Under the pieces are notes generated by a model that was not told where the DNA came from, ran no database searches, and was given only the letters and a program-made list of their open reading frames with translations. From positions 1 to 11,822 of the forward strand of contig CAIYKK010000127.1 of the NCBI GenBank assembly GCA_903926695.1: a stretch of DNA of 11,822 nt, in the 5' to 3' direction. Below are positions 1-6,851 of this stretch, in pieces (positions within the stretch are counted from its first letter, which is position 1; each line of letters starts with the position of its first letter). A program made the translations under genes and the position numbers. This stretch comes from an uncultured Burkholderiales bacterium. GTDB taxonomy: Bacteria; Pseudomonadota; Gammaproteobacteria; Burkholderiales; Burkholderiaceae_C.

Positions 1-1693
1 ACCCGCATGGAGCAGGCCGCCGCGCAGGACAAAGCCGATGCCCGCCGCCGCGCCTTGGCCGAAACCGAAGACAAGCAGGCCCGGCTCCAAGCGCTGCAGG
101 CCGAAGAGCAGCACCTATCCACCCGCAGCCACGAAGCCACCGAGCGCATACGCGCCGATTTCACCCAGCAGCGCGCCCGGCTGGCGCAAGACATGGCCGC
201 CGCGCAAACGCGCCTGGCCGACGAAAAAGCCACCGTGCTGGCCCGCGTTCAGCGCGAACTGGGCCAGGTCGATGATGACGCGGCCCGCGCCCGCGCTGGT
301 CTCGGCGTGGATCCGCTGCGCTTGGCGACGCTGGAGCAGGCCATCGACGCGCTCGCCCGGCGACTCGATCAAATCGCCGCCAACCGCCATGAAGTGGCCG
401 ACTGGCGGCGTTTTGGCCGCGACACCGAACCCACGTTGGCGTCCCGGCGCGAAGCCAGCGCGCAGTTCAAGGCGCGCTGCGAGGCCATTCACACCCGCCG
501 CCAGAGCCTGGACAGCGATCTGGCGGCGCTGGCGCTGCAACGCAGGCAGGATGCCGCCGCGCTGGACGGCCAGCGTAGCGCCCGGCGCGCCGAATCGCTG
601 CGGCTGCAGGAGCTGGCCCACGCGCTGGCCGATTTCGCCACCGGGAGGCCATCGTCGCCGCCGCTGGACTGGAACGTGCCAGATCTGGAAAAAGAAGTCG
701 CCCAGCGCCGCGCCGCCCTGAGCGCCGAGTCCGACGCGCTGCAAAAAGACATTCGCGTGCTGCGTAACCTGATGACCATGCGCAGCGGCCCGGTCGAGCA
801 CTGGCTGCAACTGCGCGAGCGCGACATGGCACCCGCCCAGACGCTGCTGGAGCACCAGGCGCGCTGTGCCCAGGCGCAGGCGCTGGGCGACTGGTTCAAC
901 CCGGCGGAACACGCGCCTTACGTCGATCAGCTGCACAAAGAAATGAACGGCTTCATGGCCGTGGCCAGCAACTTTGTGCGCGATCTGGCGCTGTTCGAGC
1001 GCCGCGTCGAGGGGTTTAACCGCGAGCTGCAAAAAGCGCTGGGCGACACCGAACGCTTCGAGCGCTTTCGTGATTTGTCCGTCACCGTGCGCTCCGATGT
1101 CGGGCAAATCGGCCCGATGAAACTGCTGCGCCACATGCAGGAAGTTCACAGCGGCCAGAACTCCAGCGGCGGCCTGTTCACCACGCAGCAGGGCGAGCTG
1201 CCCGGTCAGGACGAGGCCGCGCTGATCCGCGCCTTCCGCGACATCCTGCCCGCCGACGGCGTGCTGCGCGTCAATTTGAACGAGCAGGTGCGGCTGGAAT
1301 GCTCCCTGATTGAAAACGGCCAGCGCCGCATCATCCGCAGCGAGGAGGATTTCCGCGCCGTTTCGTCCAACGGCAACACGGCGCTGATCACGGCGATGTT
1401 TTTGATGGGTTTTGTGCAGATGATTCGCGGTGCCGATTCGCCCGTGCGCCTGACCTGGGTGACGGACGAAATTGGCCGGTTTGACCCGAACAACCTGGGG
1501 CGCTTTCCTGCACACGCTGGACGCGCACCGCATCGACGTGATCAGCGCTTCGGCCAGCGTCGATCCGGCGCTGGCGCGGTTTTTCCCGAGACTGTGCATT
1601 TTTGAGGACACGGGCGCGATTGCCACGTCGGAAATTCCAGCGGACATTTCATCCGCCGACGGTGCTGCCGGGAAAGGAGTGCGCCATGCTTGA
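1..1693 (+). CDS. SMC/condensin-like ATPase subunit (MksB/JetC-like), 5'-partial, with a frameshift
   Basis: This is the C-terminal half of an SMC-like ATPase; the N-terminal Walker A head lies before the window. The reading frame is open from base 1, so the ATG at 7 is probably internal. The first roughly 300 residues are an Arg/Ala/Glu/Gln-rich coiled coil. A head domain follows with a degenerate ABC signature (VSSNGNTALI, 1360-1389) and a Walker B ending in Asp-Glu (WVTDEIGRF, D at 1465, E at 1468), as in MukB/MksB/JetC-type proteins. Frame 1 runs into low-complexity residues after NNLG and stops at 1605. The natural continuation (AFLHTLDAHRIDVISASASVDPALARFF) is in frame 2 and ends at 1693, so one extra G in GGGG (1497-1500) breaks the gene. 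The end overlaps the next start by 8 bp. Family assignment is by motif and context. I cannot tell sequencing error, true mutation and recoding apart. Confidence 0.7.
1673..1679 (+). promoter_or_regulatory. Ribosome binding site deciding the start at 1686
   Basis: AAAGGAG lies 6 nt before the ATG at 1686. It is the best Shine-Dalgarno match in this operon and argues against the longer reading that starts at 1602, whose extra 28 residues fall inside the upstream ATPase tail. Confidence 0.75.
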
Positions 1694-2474
1694 AGCGGCT
1701 TTGAAGCGTCTGGCCGAAGGCTGTTTTGTCTGCGCCGTGCATTACCCCGAGGAATACGCCGCGCTGCAGGAGGCTGACGGGCGCGCCCGCGCCGAGGCGT
1801 GGCTGTCAGCCATCGGCTACCGGCTGGCGCGGCTGGACGCGGAGGGTGCGTTTTTTATGGCCCACGCGGTCGTCACGGCGGATTTGCGCAGCCGCCTGCG
1901 CGAGGAGCTGCGCACGGTGCGCAGTCGGCTGGAGCCGGTCGTCGGCTTCATGGAAACGCTGCGCCAAGCGCAAGGCCGCCATCCGCAAATCCACGCGGGC
2001 GACATGCTGTGGGAGTCGGAAATCAGCGAAGCGGTGCGCGGCTCGGCGCTTTTAGAACGGCGGCTGCTGGAAATGCGCGAAATCGGCGGCGCACGCGTCA
2101 GCGACTCGGCCATTGACCGGGTGCGGCGCATGCTGGCGCAACTGCAAAACGACGGTTATCTGGTGGAAACCAACCCGACGAACAAGGGCTACCGCGTCAC
2201 CGGCAAGATTGATTATTTGTACCAACTCATCGGTTTTATTGCCGAGAACACCGCGCATCTGGCCGATGAGTCGCTGGGCGAGTTGGGCAGCGCCCAGTCG
2301 CGGCTGGATGGCGCGCTTGCGTTTGATGAGGCGCGGACGGGCGGCGCGGCTGTTGCCCAACCCGCCGCCGATGCTGCGCACGATGGCACCTCAGCAACGC
2401 CAGCTACCACCACCGCCGCAGCGGCCCCCGATGGGAATTCGCGTGAAGGCGCTGGCGGGGACGCCTCCGCATGA
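1686..2474 (+). CDS. MksE/JetB-like condensin accessory subunit
   Basis: A 262-aa protein, probably the small winged-helix subunit that bridges kleisin and ATPase in MukBEF/MksBEF/Wadjet-type complexes. Residues 1-60 (CFVCAVHYPEEYAAL, then a helix and GAFFMAH) follow the pattern of MksE N-termini. Residues about 85-175 are helical and end in a winged-helix-like stretch (SDSAIDRVRRMLAQLQNDGYLVE followed by a basic wing, NKGYRVTG). Residues about 210-262 form an Ala/Thr/Pro-rich tail that is likely disordered. The start is fixed by the strong ribosome binding site at 1673-1679. It overlaps the ATPase gene by 8 bp upstream and the next gene by 4 bp (ATGA), so translation is probably coupled. Assignment rests on size, predicted fold and position between an SMC-like and a kleisin-like gene. 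Confidence 0.6.
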   Translation: MLEAALKRLAEGCFVCAVHYPEEYAALQEADGRARAEAWLSAIGYRLARLDAEGAFFMAHAVVTADLRSRLREELRTVRSRLEPVVGFMETLRQAQGRHPQIHAGDMLWESEISEAVRGSALLERRLLEMREIGGARVSDSAIDRVRRMLAQLQNDGYLVETNPTNKGYRVTGKIDYLYQLIGFIAENTAHLADESLGELGSAQSRLDGALAFDEARTGGAAVAQPAADAAHDGTSATPATTTAAAAPDGNSREGAGGDASA

Positions 2475-3724
2475 GTTCGCCGATCAAGGAGGTGCTGCAC
2501 ACGCTCAGCCGCCATGCAGCGCTGGTGCAAAGCGGGCTGCTCGATGTGGTGTGCAGCGAAGCGGACAGTTCGCCCGCCGCCATCGCCGCGCTGCGTCAGG
2601 CCAGCGCGCTGCGTCCGGCGGGCGAAGACGGCTGGCGGCTGCATCCCCGGCTGCGCGAGTATTTGCAAGACCATTTGCAACTGTTTCCAGCGTTTCAGAG
2701 TCTGGCCGAAATCGGCTCGCGCATCACCCAGCTCAATGTGCTGTGGGCCGAAGTCGGCCAGGTGCGCCAGGACGCTGACCAGGAAGCGCTGGCCAGCCTG
2801 TTGATGACGCTCCAAGCCACGGTGTTTGACATCGTGGACAGCATGGAGCGCAACATGCTGTTGCTGCAAACCTTGATGAGCACACGCTTTGGCAACGTCA
2901 AAACGCTGCAGGCCAAAAAGAGCCAGAACCGCTATTACCAACAGCAAACGACCACGCTCGCGGGCGATTTGAACCGGCTCGCGCTGATGGCCGATCAGCT
3001 GGAGCGTCAAGCTAGCGCCTGGGCGATGGAGGCGCTGGCGCGCTTTGTGCGGCGCAATCTGCTCGCGTACATCACCGCGTGGCAGCAAGGTTTGTCGGAG
3101 ATGCAGACGCTGATCCGCACGGAGATTTTCCGGCTGCGCGAGGTCGAGCAGCGCCACAAGCTGCTGGCGCGCATGGACATGCTCCTGCGCCAGCAGCCGG
3201 GCTGGCGCGGCATCGAAGCCGATTTGAGCGGGGACATTCCCGACTTTTTGCTCGCCGCCCGCCTGCCACCGCTCGCCGCCCACGTCGCGCCGCTGGACAG
3301 CGAACGCGCCCTTCGCGATGAAATGACCACGCTGGTGCGGGCGCTGCCACCCAAGGCGCTGCCCGTGGCTGATATACAGCCGCCCCGGCGCTACACCCGC
3401 ATCGTGGACGCGCCGCGCAGTGCGGCGGCCACACCGTCAGCGCAGGCGCTGGAGCGGCTGGTGCGCGACGTGCAAAGCGCCGGAGCCGCTGGCGTGGCGC
3501 TGGCCGCCTGGCGCGACAGCGACGCGGCGGCGCGCGCGATGGCACCTCACGTTTGGCTGGTGTTTGCGGTGATGGCGCTGCGCGGACGCCATATCCCGGT
3601 TGAACTGCGGAAAAACGGCACCCGCGCAGGCGAGCGTTTTGCACACAGTTTTGATGATGCCGTGGCCTACGCTGAGCTGCCCGGCGCACTCAAAGCAGCC
3701 GCCAGTCCAGCCCGGCGCGCCTGA
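2471..3724 (+). CDS. Kleisin-like condensin subunit (MksF/JetA candidate)
   Basis: A 417-aa, largely helical protein translated from an ATGA overlap with the preceding gene. Residues 1-70 look like an N-terminal winged helix, ending in WRLHPRLREYLQDHLQLF. Residues about 75-265 form long amphipathic helices without membrane segments. Residues 265-330 are Pro/Ala-rich. Residues about 330-400 could be a C-terminal winged helix that binds the ATPase head. That two-winged-helix layout with a helical middle is what a kleisin of this class should have, but no single diagnostic motif is visible. At 417 aa it is far shorter than the long MksF proteins and nearer JetA in size. The gene ends at a hairpin and faces a minus-strand gene, so it closes the operon. 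No nuclease gene of the MksG/JetD type follows. Confidence 0.5.
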   Translation: MSSPIKEVLHTLSRHAALVQSGLLDVVCSEADSSPAAIAALRQASALRPAGEDGWRLHPRLREYLQDHLQLFPAFQSLAEIGSRITQLNVLWAEVGQVRQDADQEALASLLMTLQATVFDIVDSMERNMLLLQTLMSTRFGNVKTLQAKKSQNRYYQQQTTTLAGDLNRLALMADQLERQASAWAMEALARFVRRNLLAYITAWQQGLSEMQTLIRTEIFRLREVEQRHKLLARMDMLLRQQPGWRGIEADLSGDIPDFLLAARLPPLAAHVAPLDSERALRDEMTTLVRALPPKALPVADIQPPRRYTRIVDAPRSAAATPSAQALERLVRDVQSAGAAGVALAAWRDSDAAARAMAPHVWLVFAVMALRGRHIPVELRKNGTRAGERFAHSFDDAVAYAELPGALKAAASPARRA

Positions 3725-3735
3725 GCCTTCAGGCG
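3718..3735. terminator. Possible terminator hairpin between convergent genes
   Basis: CGCCTGA (3718-3724) pairs with TCAGGCG (3729-3735) around a 4-nt loop; the stem includes the TGA stop of the plus-strand gene. It sits between two converging genes. A T run follows on neither strand, so intrinsic termination is uncertain. Confidence 0.35.
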
Positions 3736-3746
3736 GCGGTGTCTGC

Positions 3747-4094
3747 TTAAAAAATCGTGCGCTTGTCCAAGCCTTTTTTCAGGATCAAATCGACCATAGG
3801 CTGCTCGCGCTTGTTGGCGCGGCGGCAGTGATCTGGCTGAAATTTGTTTGTCAGCCAGATCACGCCCCGCGCCCAGCGGTATCTGTCCTGCACGCGCCAG
3901 GCGTGCGACGAAACGGACTCCCAGGCGTAGCCGTTGAACACGGCGGCGTTGACAAAATGGTCCAGCGCCCGCACGCCGGAGCGGCCACGCTCGGCCTTGC
4001 CGATAAAACCGGCATACACAATGATCAGGTAGCCAAAAATGGCCAACGGAACAATCGCCGTCATCAGCAAAAAGCCGGCAAGTTTTTCTTTCAC
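3747..4094 (-). CDS. Small single-pass membrane protein, function unknown
   Basis: A 115-aa protein beginning at GTG (4094), chosen because AAGGA (4105-4101 on the minus strand) lies 6 nt upstream; the longer frame to 4139 adds 15 residues with no signal. Residues about 5-28 (LAGFLLMTAIVPLAIFGYLIIV) are one strong transmembrane helix. The rest is soluble and basic with many Trp, Tyr and His. Residues 45-90 (DHFVNAAVFNGYAWESVSSHAW, then a Trp-rich stretch ending in DHC) recall a motif I associate with small proteins of tailed phages and proteobacterial accessory regions (ESxSSRA...DHC). That resemblance is from memory and gives no function. It lies about 100 bp downstream of the P450 gene on the same strand, so cotranscription is possible, though it has its own ribosome binding site. 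Confidence 0.6.
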   Translation of the reverse strand: MKEKLAGFLLMTAIVPLAIFGYLIIVYAGFIGKAERGRSGVRALDHFVNAAVFNGYAWESVSSHAWRVQDRYRWARGVIWLTNKFQPDHCRRANKREQPMVDLILKKGLDKRTIF

Positions 4095-4191
4095 AGCAAT
4101 TCCTTGCAAGGAGAATCCGCCCCGTGTCTGGGGCGACAAAGGCTAGTGTTGCGTCATGAGCATAAATTTTGCCCTTGACACGACACTGGTT

Positions 4192-5649
4192 TTAGGAGTG
4201 CGCAACAGGGCAGCCGCTTGAAGCCGGGGCACGGCTGGCAGCGGGCGCGGGCGCAGCGCTGTCGCCCTCTTTGCGCTTGATGAGCCGCACGCGGATGCCG
4301 TTTTCCGAGCGCACCGTGAGCCGCCCGACGGGGTCGGGCTGGTGGCCGGGCACCGGCTCGAAACGGTAGCGCTTGACCAGCGTGGCCAGAATCAGGCCCG
4401 CTTCCTGCAGCGCAAAGGTCGCGCCCATGCACACGCGCGGCCCCAGGCCAAAAGGCAAATACGCGCACTTGAGCGACTCCTTGGCGCTGTCGGTGCTGTA
4501 GCGGTCGGGGTCGAACTCGTCGGGGCGCTCCCACAGGTCGCGGTGGCGGTGAATCAGCCACGGCGCGACGACGACGGACGCGCCAGCCGGAACGGTCTTG
4601 TCGCGCATGGTTTGCGTCTCGCTGGCCTGGCGCGCAAAAAATCCCACCGGCGGGTACAGCCGCAGCGTTTCGCGAAACACGTTCCAGATCAGCGACATCT
4701 GCTTGATGTCTGAATAATCCGGGTCTTTGCCGCCCAGCACGGCCACGGCTTCGGCGTGCATGCGTTCCTGGATTTCCGGGCTCATCGAGATCAGGTACAG
4801 CGACCAGGCCAGAGCGCTGGCCGAAGTTTCGTGGCCCGCCAGAAACAGCATGGCGACCTGATCGACCAGCTCGTCAAACGAAAAACCGCGTCCGGTGTCG
4901 GGATCGACTGCGTCGAGCAGCGAAGCCAAAATGTCCTGCTCTGGGCCGGGTTGGCCCCGGTGGTGCGCGTCGTAGCGCGGGCGGATAAAAGCTTCGAGAT
5001 GCGAGCGGATTTCCCGCGCCGCTGCGTTGCTCCGGCGGATGGCCAGCCACGGCGTAAACAGGCGCGGCAGTTTAAAAATCACCTGATTCACGATGCGCGG
5101 CGTCAGCGACTGAAAGCGGGTGAAGGCATCAAAAATCTTGCGCGCCGTCTCGCCTTCGAGGGTTTGCGACAGGATTGTGCGAAAAATGATGTCGGCGGTG
5201 ACGTGCGTCATTTCCACATCCACGTCGTAGTCCACGCCGTCGGGCAGGCGATCCATGCGCTCCTGCATCGCAGTGGTGGCGGCTTTCATCAGCGGAAACA
5301 CCAGCTTGAGGCGGGTCTGCGCAAACGATGTACCCATCATTTCGCGCTGGCGCTCCCACTGCTTGCCGTTGGTGGTGAAGATGCTTTCGCCCAGCAGCGG
5401 CTGCAGCAGCTTGCCCAACAGCGTGTGTTTGGGGAATTTGGCGGCTTGTTCAACCAGCACGCGGCGCACCAGCGACGGCTCGTTGACCATGTACAGCTCC
5501 AGGCCGGGCAGGCGGATTTCGCCCATTTTCATGCGGTAGCTGCGCTCGTACAGACCATCGAGCCAGGAGCGGCGCTTGCCGAAAAACATCAAAAACATCG
5601 AAGCCTTGCTTTTCAGCGGCTTGGGATAAACGGGACAAAAGCGGCTCAT
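4192..5649 (-). CDS. Cytochrome P450 monooxygenase
   Basis: A 485-aa bacterial P450 inserting one oxygen atom from O2 into a probably lipophilic substrate, using electrons from a separate ferredoxin or reductase; none is encoded here. All core motifs are present: C-helix WERQR (98-102), I-helix AGHET (271-275) with the oxygen-activating Thr, ExxR as ETLR (327-330), the FDPDRY segment (379-384) and the heme loop FGLGPRVCMG (400-409) with Cys407 as heme ligand. The C-terminus has a short Ala/Pro/Ser tail. There is no clear membrane anchor, although residues 17-22 are hydrophobic. The start codon lies directly at the left boundary of a tnpB element, so no ribosome binding site precedes it now. 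Removing the element restores AAAGG 7 nt upstream and an ATGA overlap with the hydrolase gene. Substrate unknown. Confidence 0.93.
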   Translation of the reverse strand: MSRFCPVYPKPLKSKASMFLMFFGKRRSWLDGLYERSYRMKMGEIRLPGLELYMVNEPSLVRRVLVEQAAKFPKHTLLGKLLQPLLGESIFTTNGKQWERQREMMGTSFAQTRLKLVFPLMKAATTAMQERMDRLPDGVDYDVDVEMTHVTADIIFRTILSQTLEGETARKIFDAFTRFQSLTPRIVNQVIFKLPRLFTPWLAIRRSNAAAREIRSHLEAFIRPRYDAHHRGQPGPEQDILASLLDAVDPDTGRGFSFDELVDQVAMLFLAGHETSASALAWSLYLISMSPEIQERMHAEAVAVLGGKDPDYSDIKQMSLIWNVFRETLRLYPPVGFFARQASETQTMRDKTVPAGASVVVAPWLIHRHRDLWERPDEFDPDRYSTDSAKESLKCAYLPFGLGPRVCMGATFALQEAGLILATLVKRYRFEPVPGHQPDPVGRLTVRSENGIRVRLIKRKEGDSAAPAPAASRAPASSGCPVAHS

Positions 5650-5661
5650 TGAAATACCCGA

Positions 5662-5712
5662 GAAACCCCAGCCTTCAGGCCAGGGAGGTAGAGGGCGAAC
5701 GCAAAGCGTTCG
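5662..5712 (+). repeat. Left-end hairpins of element A
   Basis: GAAACCCC opens the left end 12 nt after TCAT. It leads into an imperfect stem closed by TTCA (5666-5685), then GGTAGA, then a second perfect 7-bp hairpin (5696-5702 with 5706-5712, loop AAA). The first 31 nt match the left end of element B (9173-9203) at 26 positions. Such subterminal stem-loops are what Y1 transposases bind. Confidence 0.6.
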
Positions 5713-5753
5713 GGGCTTGTTTTTGATAGCGCGTTACGGGTAGCATATCCGGC

Positions 5754-6818
5754 ATGATTTTGGTCTATCGCTACCGGGTGAAATCGCTCAACGGCTTGCT
5801 GAACCAGCAAAGCCGGGCCTGCAATTTTGTCTGGAACTACTGCAACGACCGGCAAAAGGATGCTTTGCGCTTTGGTCGCCGCTGGCACACCGGCTTTGAC
5901 CTGAATAAATTGACCACTGGTTCCAGCAAAGAACTGGGCTTGCACTCTGGTACCGTGAACGCAGTTTGCGAGCAGTACGCCAAATCGCGCAGCCAGAAAA
6001 AGCGGCCTTATCTGCGCTACCGGGGCAAAAAATCGCTCGGCTGGGTGCCCTTCAAGGGCCGCGAGTTGAAGCGCGAAGGCAGCGCGTTCCGCTTTGCGGG
6101 CAACACCTTTCGCGTGTTCCATAGCCGGGTCTTGCCCGAGGGAAAAATCAAGGACGGCAGCAATTTTTCCCGTGACAGCCGGGGCAACTGGTTTTTGAAT
6201 ATCGTCATTGACGTGGCTTGCGCGGCTGAGGCGCGCCAGCCGCTCAAAGGCGTTGGCATTGATTTGGGCTTGAAAGATTTCGCCACGCTGTCTACTGGCA
6301 AGAAGATTAAAGCGCAGCGGATTTACCAGGACGCCGAGGCCGCGCTGGCCGTGGCGCAGCGGGCGGGCAAGAAAGAACGGGTGAAAGCGATTCACGCCAA
6401 GGTGGCAAACCGCCGGGGCGACTTTCACCACAAACTCAGCATCCGCATCGTGCGCGAGTTTGACTACATCGCGGTGGGCAACGTCAACGCCGCCGGACTC
6501 GCCAAAACCAGCATGGCCAAGTCCGTTTTGGATGCAGGCTGGTCGTCCTTCAGAACTCAACTGGCGTACAAGGCTGTTAAGCATGGCGCGTGGTTTGAAG
6601 AAGTGAATGAAGCGTTTAGCACCCAGGTCTGCTCGAATTGCGGCAACTTGCCCGATTCGAGGCCGAAAGGTATCGCAGACCTTGGAATAAGGAATTGGAT
6701 TTGTTCGGACTGTGGCTGTGAGCATGATCGAGATGTGAATGCAGCTAAAAATATTCTGAACAAATCTGGTTTCCGTGCCGGGCATGGCACGCCAGCAGTG
6801 GAAATCCCCGCTCTTTAG
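5754..6818 (+). CDS. tnpB: TnpB RNA-guided endonuclease of an IS200/IS605 element
   Basis: A 354-aa TnpB, the ancestor class of Cas12. It would use an RNA from the element's right end to cut DNA next to a short motif, favouring retention of the element. An N-terminal WED/REC-like part (1-160) leads to RuvC-I GIDLGLKDF (Asp170), a basic helical segment, RuvC-II, a four-Cys zinc finger (C293, C296, C317, C320) and RuvC-III EHDRDVNAAKNIL (Asp327). At the RuvC-II strand the usual Glu of the VEDLN-type motif is missing: the sequence reads IAVGNVN (Gly242). Acidic residues in FEEVNE (282, 283, 286) may replace it, as in TnpB groups described with a rearranged catalytic site. Length is normal and there is no frameshift. 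The last codons run into the right-end hairpin. No tnpA is adjacent. Confidence 0.93.
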   Translation: MILVYRYRVKSLNGLLNQQSRACNFVWNYCNDRQKDALRFGRRWHTGFDLNKLTTGSSKELGLHSGTVNAVCEQYAKSRSQKKRPYLRYRGKKSLGWVPFKGRELKREGSAFRFAGNTFRVFHSRVLPEGKIKDGSNFSRDSRGNWFLNIVIDVACAAEARQPLKGVGIDLGLKDFATLSTGKKIKAQRIYQDAEAALAVAQRAGKKERVKAIHAKVANRRGDFHHKLSIRIVREFDYIAVGNVNAAGLAKTSMAKSVLDAGWSSFRTQLAYKAVKHGAWFEEVNEAFSTQVCSNCGNLPDSRPKGIADLGIRNWICSDCGCEHDRDVNAAKNILNKSGFRAGHGTPAVEIPAL

Positions 6819-6851
6819 GGCGAGGAGGATGTCAATGGAATACCTTTTTTA
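6720..6851 (+). ncRNA. Candidate TnpB guide RNA (omegaRNA/reRNA) with 3' flank-derived guide
   Basis: TnpB systems make their guide RNA from the 3' end of the tnpB transcript through the element's right end, with about 16 nt of flanking DNA as guide. Here the segment holds a GTGCC/GGCAC hairpin (6775-6790), the right-end hairpin (6806-6825) and the end of the element at 6835, so the guide would begin TGGAATACCTTTTTTA at 6836. The 5' limit is only a guess. The predicted target, TCAT plus this sequence, is exactly the reconstructed empty insertion site. Confidence 0.45.
6806..6825 (+). repeat. Right-end hairpin of element A
   Basis: A 9-bp imperfect stem, CCCCGCTCT against AGGGCGAGG, preceded by GAAAT and followed after 10 nt by the end of the element (TCAA). 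It has the CCCCGnCCTTtAGGnCGGGG form typical of IS200/IS605 right ends and overlaps the tnpB stop codon. Confidence 0.65.

Larger units (their letters stand above)
5650..6835 (+). mobile_element. IS200/IS605-family element with tnpB only (element A)
   Basis: The proposed ends follow IS200/IS605 rules: no terminal inverted repeats, no target duplication, a subterminal hairpin at each end, a left-flanking tetranucleotide (TCAT, 5646-5649) outside the element, and a right end closing in TCAA (6832-6835), which as I recall is also the right cleavage site of IS608. The 1186-bp element carries tnpB and no tnpA, so it needs a Y1 transposase in trans. Joining 5649 to 6836 gives a sensible pre-insertion site: the hydrolase ends in ...VFQ-stop, the P450 starts within the same ATGA, and an AAAGG site lies at correct spacing. 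This makes the boundaries fairly secure for an inference without a comparison genome. Confidence 0.72.

Noticed and set aside
115..1647. 510-codon minus-strand ORF opposite the SMC-like gene
   Set aside because: It is a mirror of a GC-rich coding strand. The plus frame carries the signature, Walker B and coiled coil, and the minus product shows no family motif.
3725..3734. GCCTTCAGGC near the end of the kleisin-like gene as another IS200/IS605-type end
   Set aside because: Only the loop region is shared; the flanking CCCC/GGGG and GAAA are absent and it is part of a coding end, so it fits a terminator-like stem better.
4174..4179. Perfect TTGACA on the plus strand as a promoter
   Set aside because: No -10 box at proper spacing, and it points into the 3' end of the minus-strand P450 gene.
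4756..5652. 298-codon plus-strand ORF opposite the P450 gene
   Set aside because: Antisense shadow; the minus strand has every P450 motif.
5723..5727. TTGAT as the left flank of the tnpB element (the ISDra2-type site)
   Set aside because: Starting the element at 5728 leaves the left-end hairpins outside and does not give the clean operon junction that TCAT at 5646-5649 gives.
5646..6785. 379-codon minus-strand ORF opposite tnpB
   Set aside because: Antisense shadow of an intact tnpB with RuvC and zinc-finger motifs.
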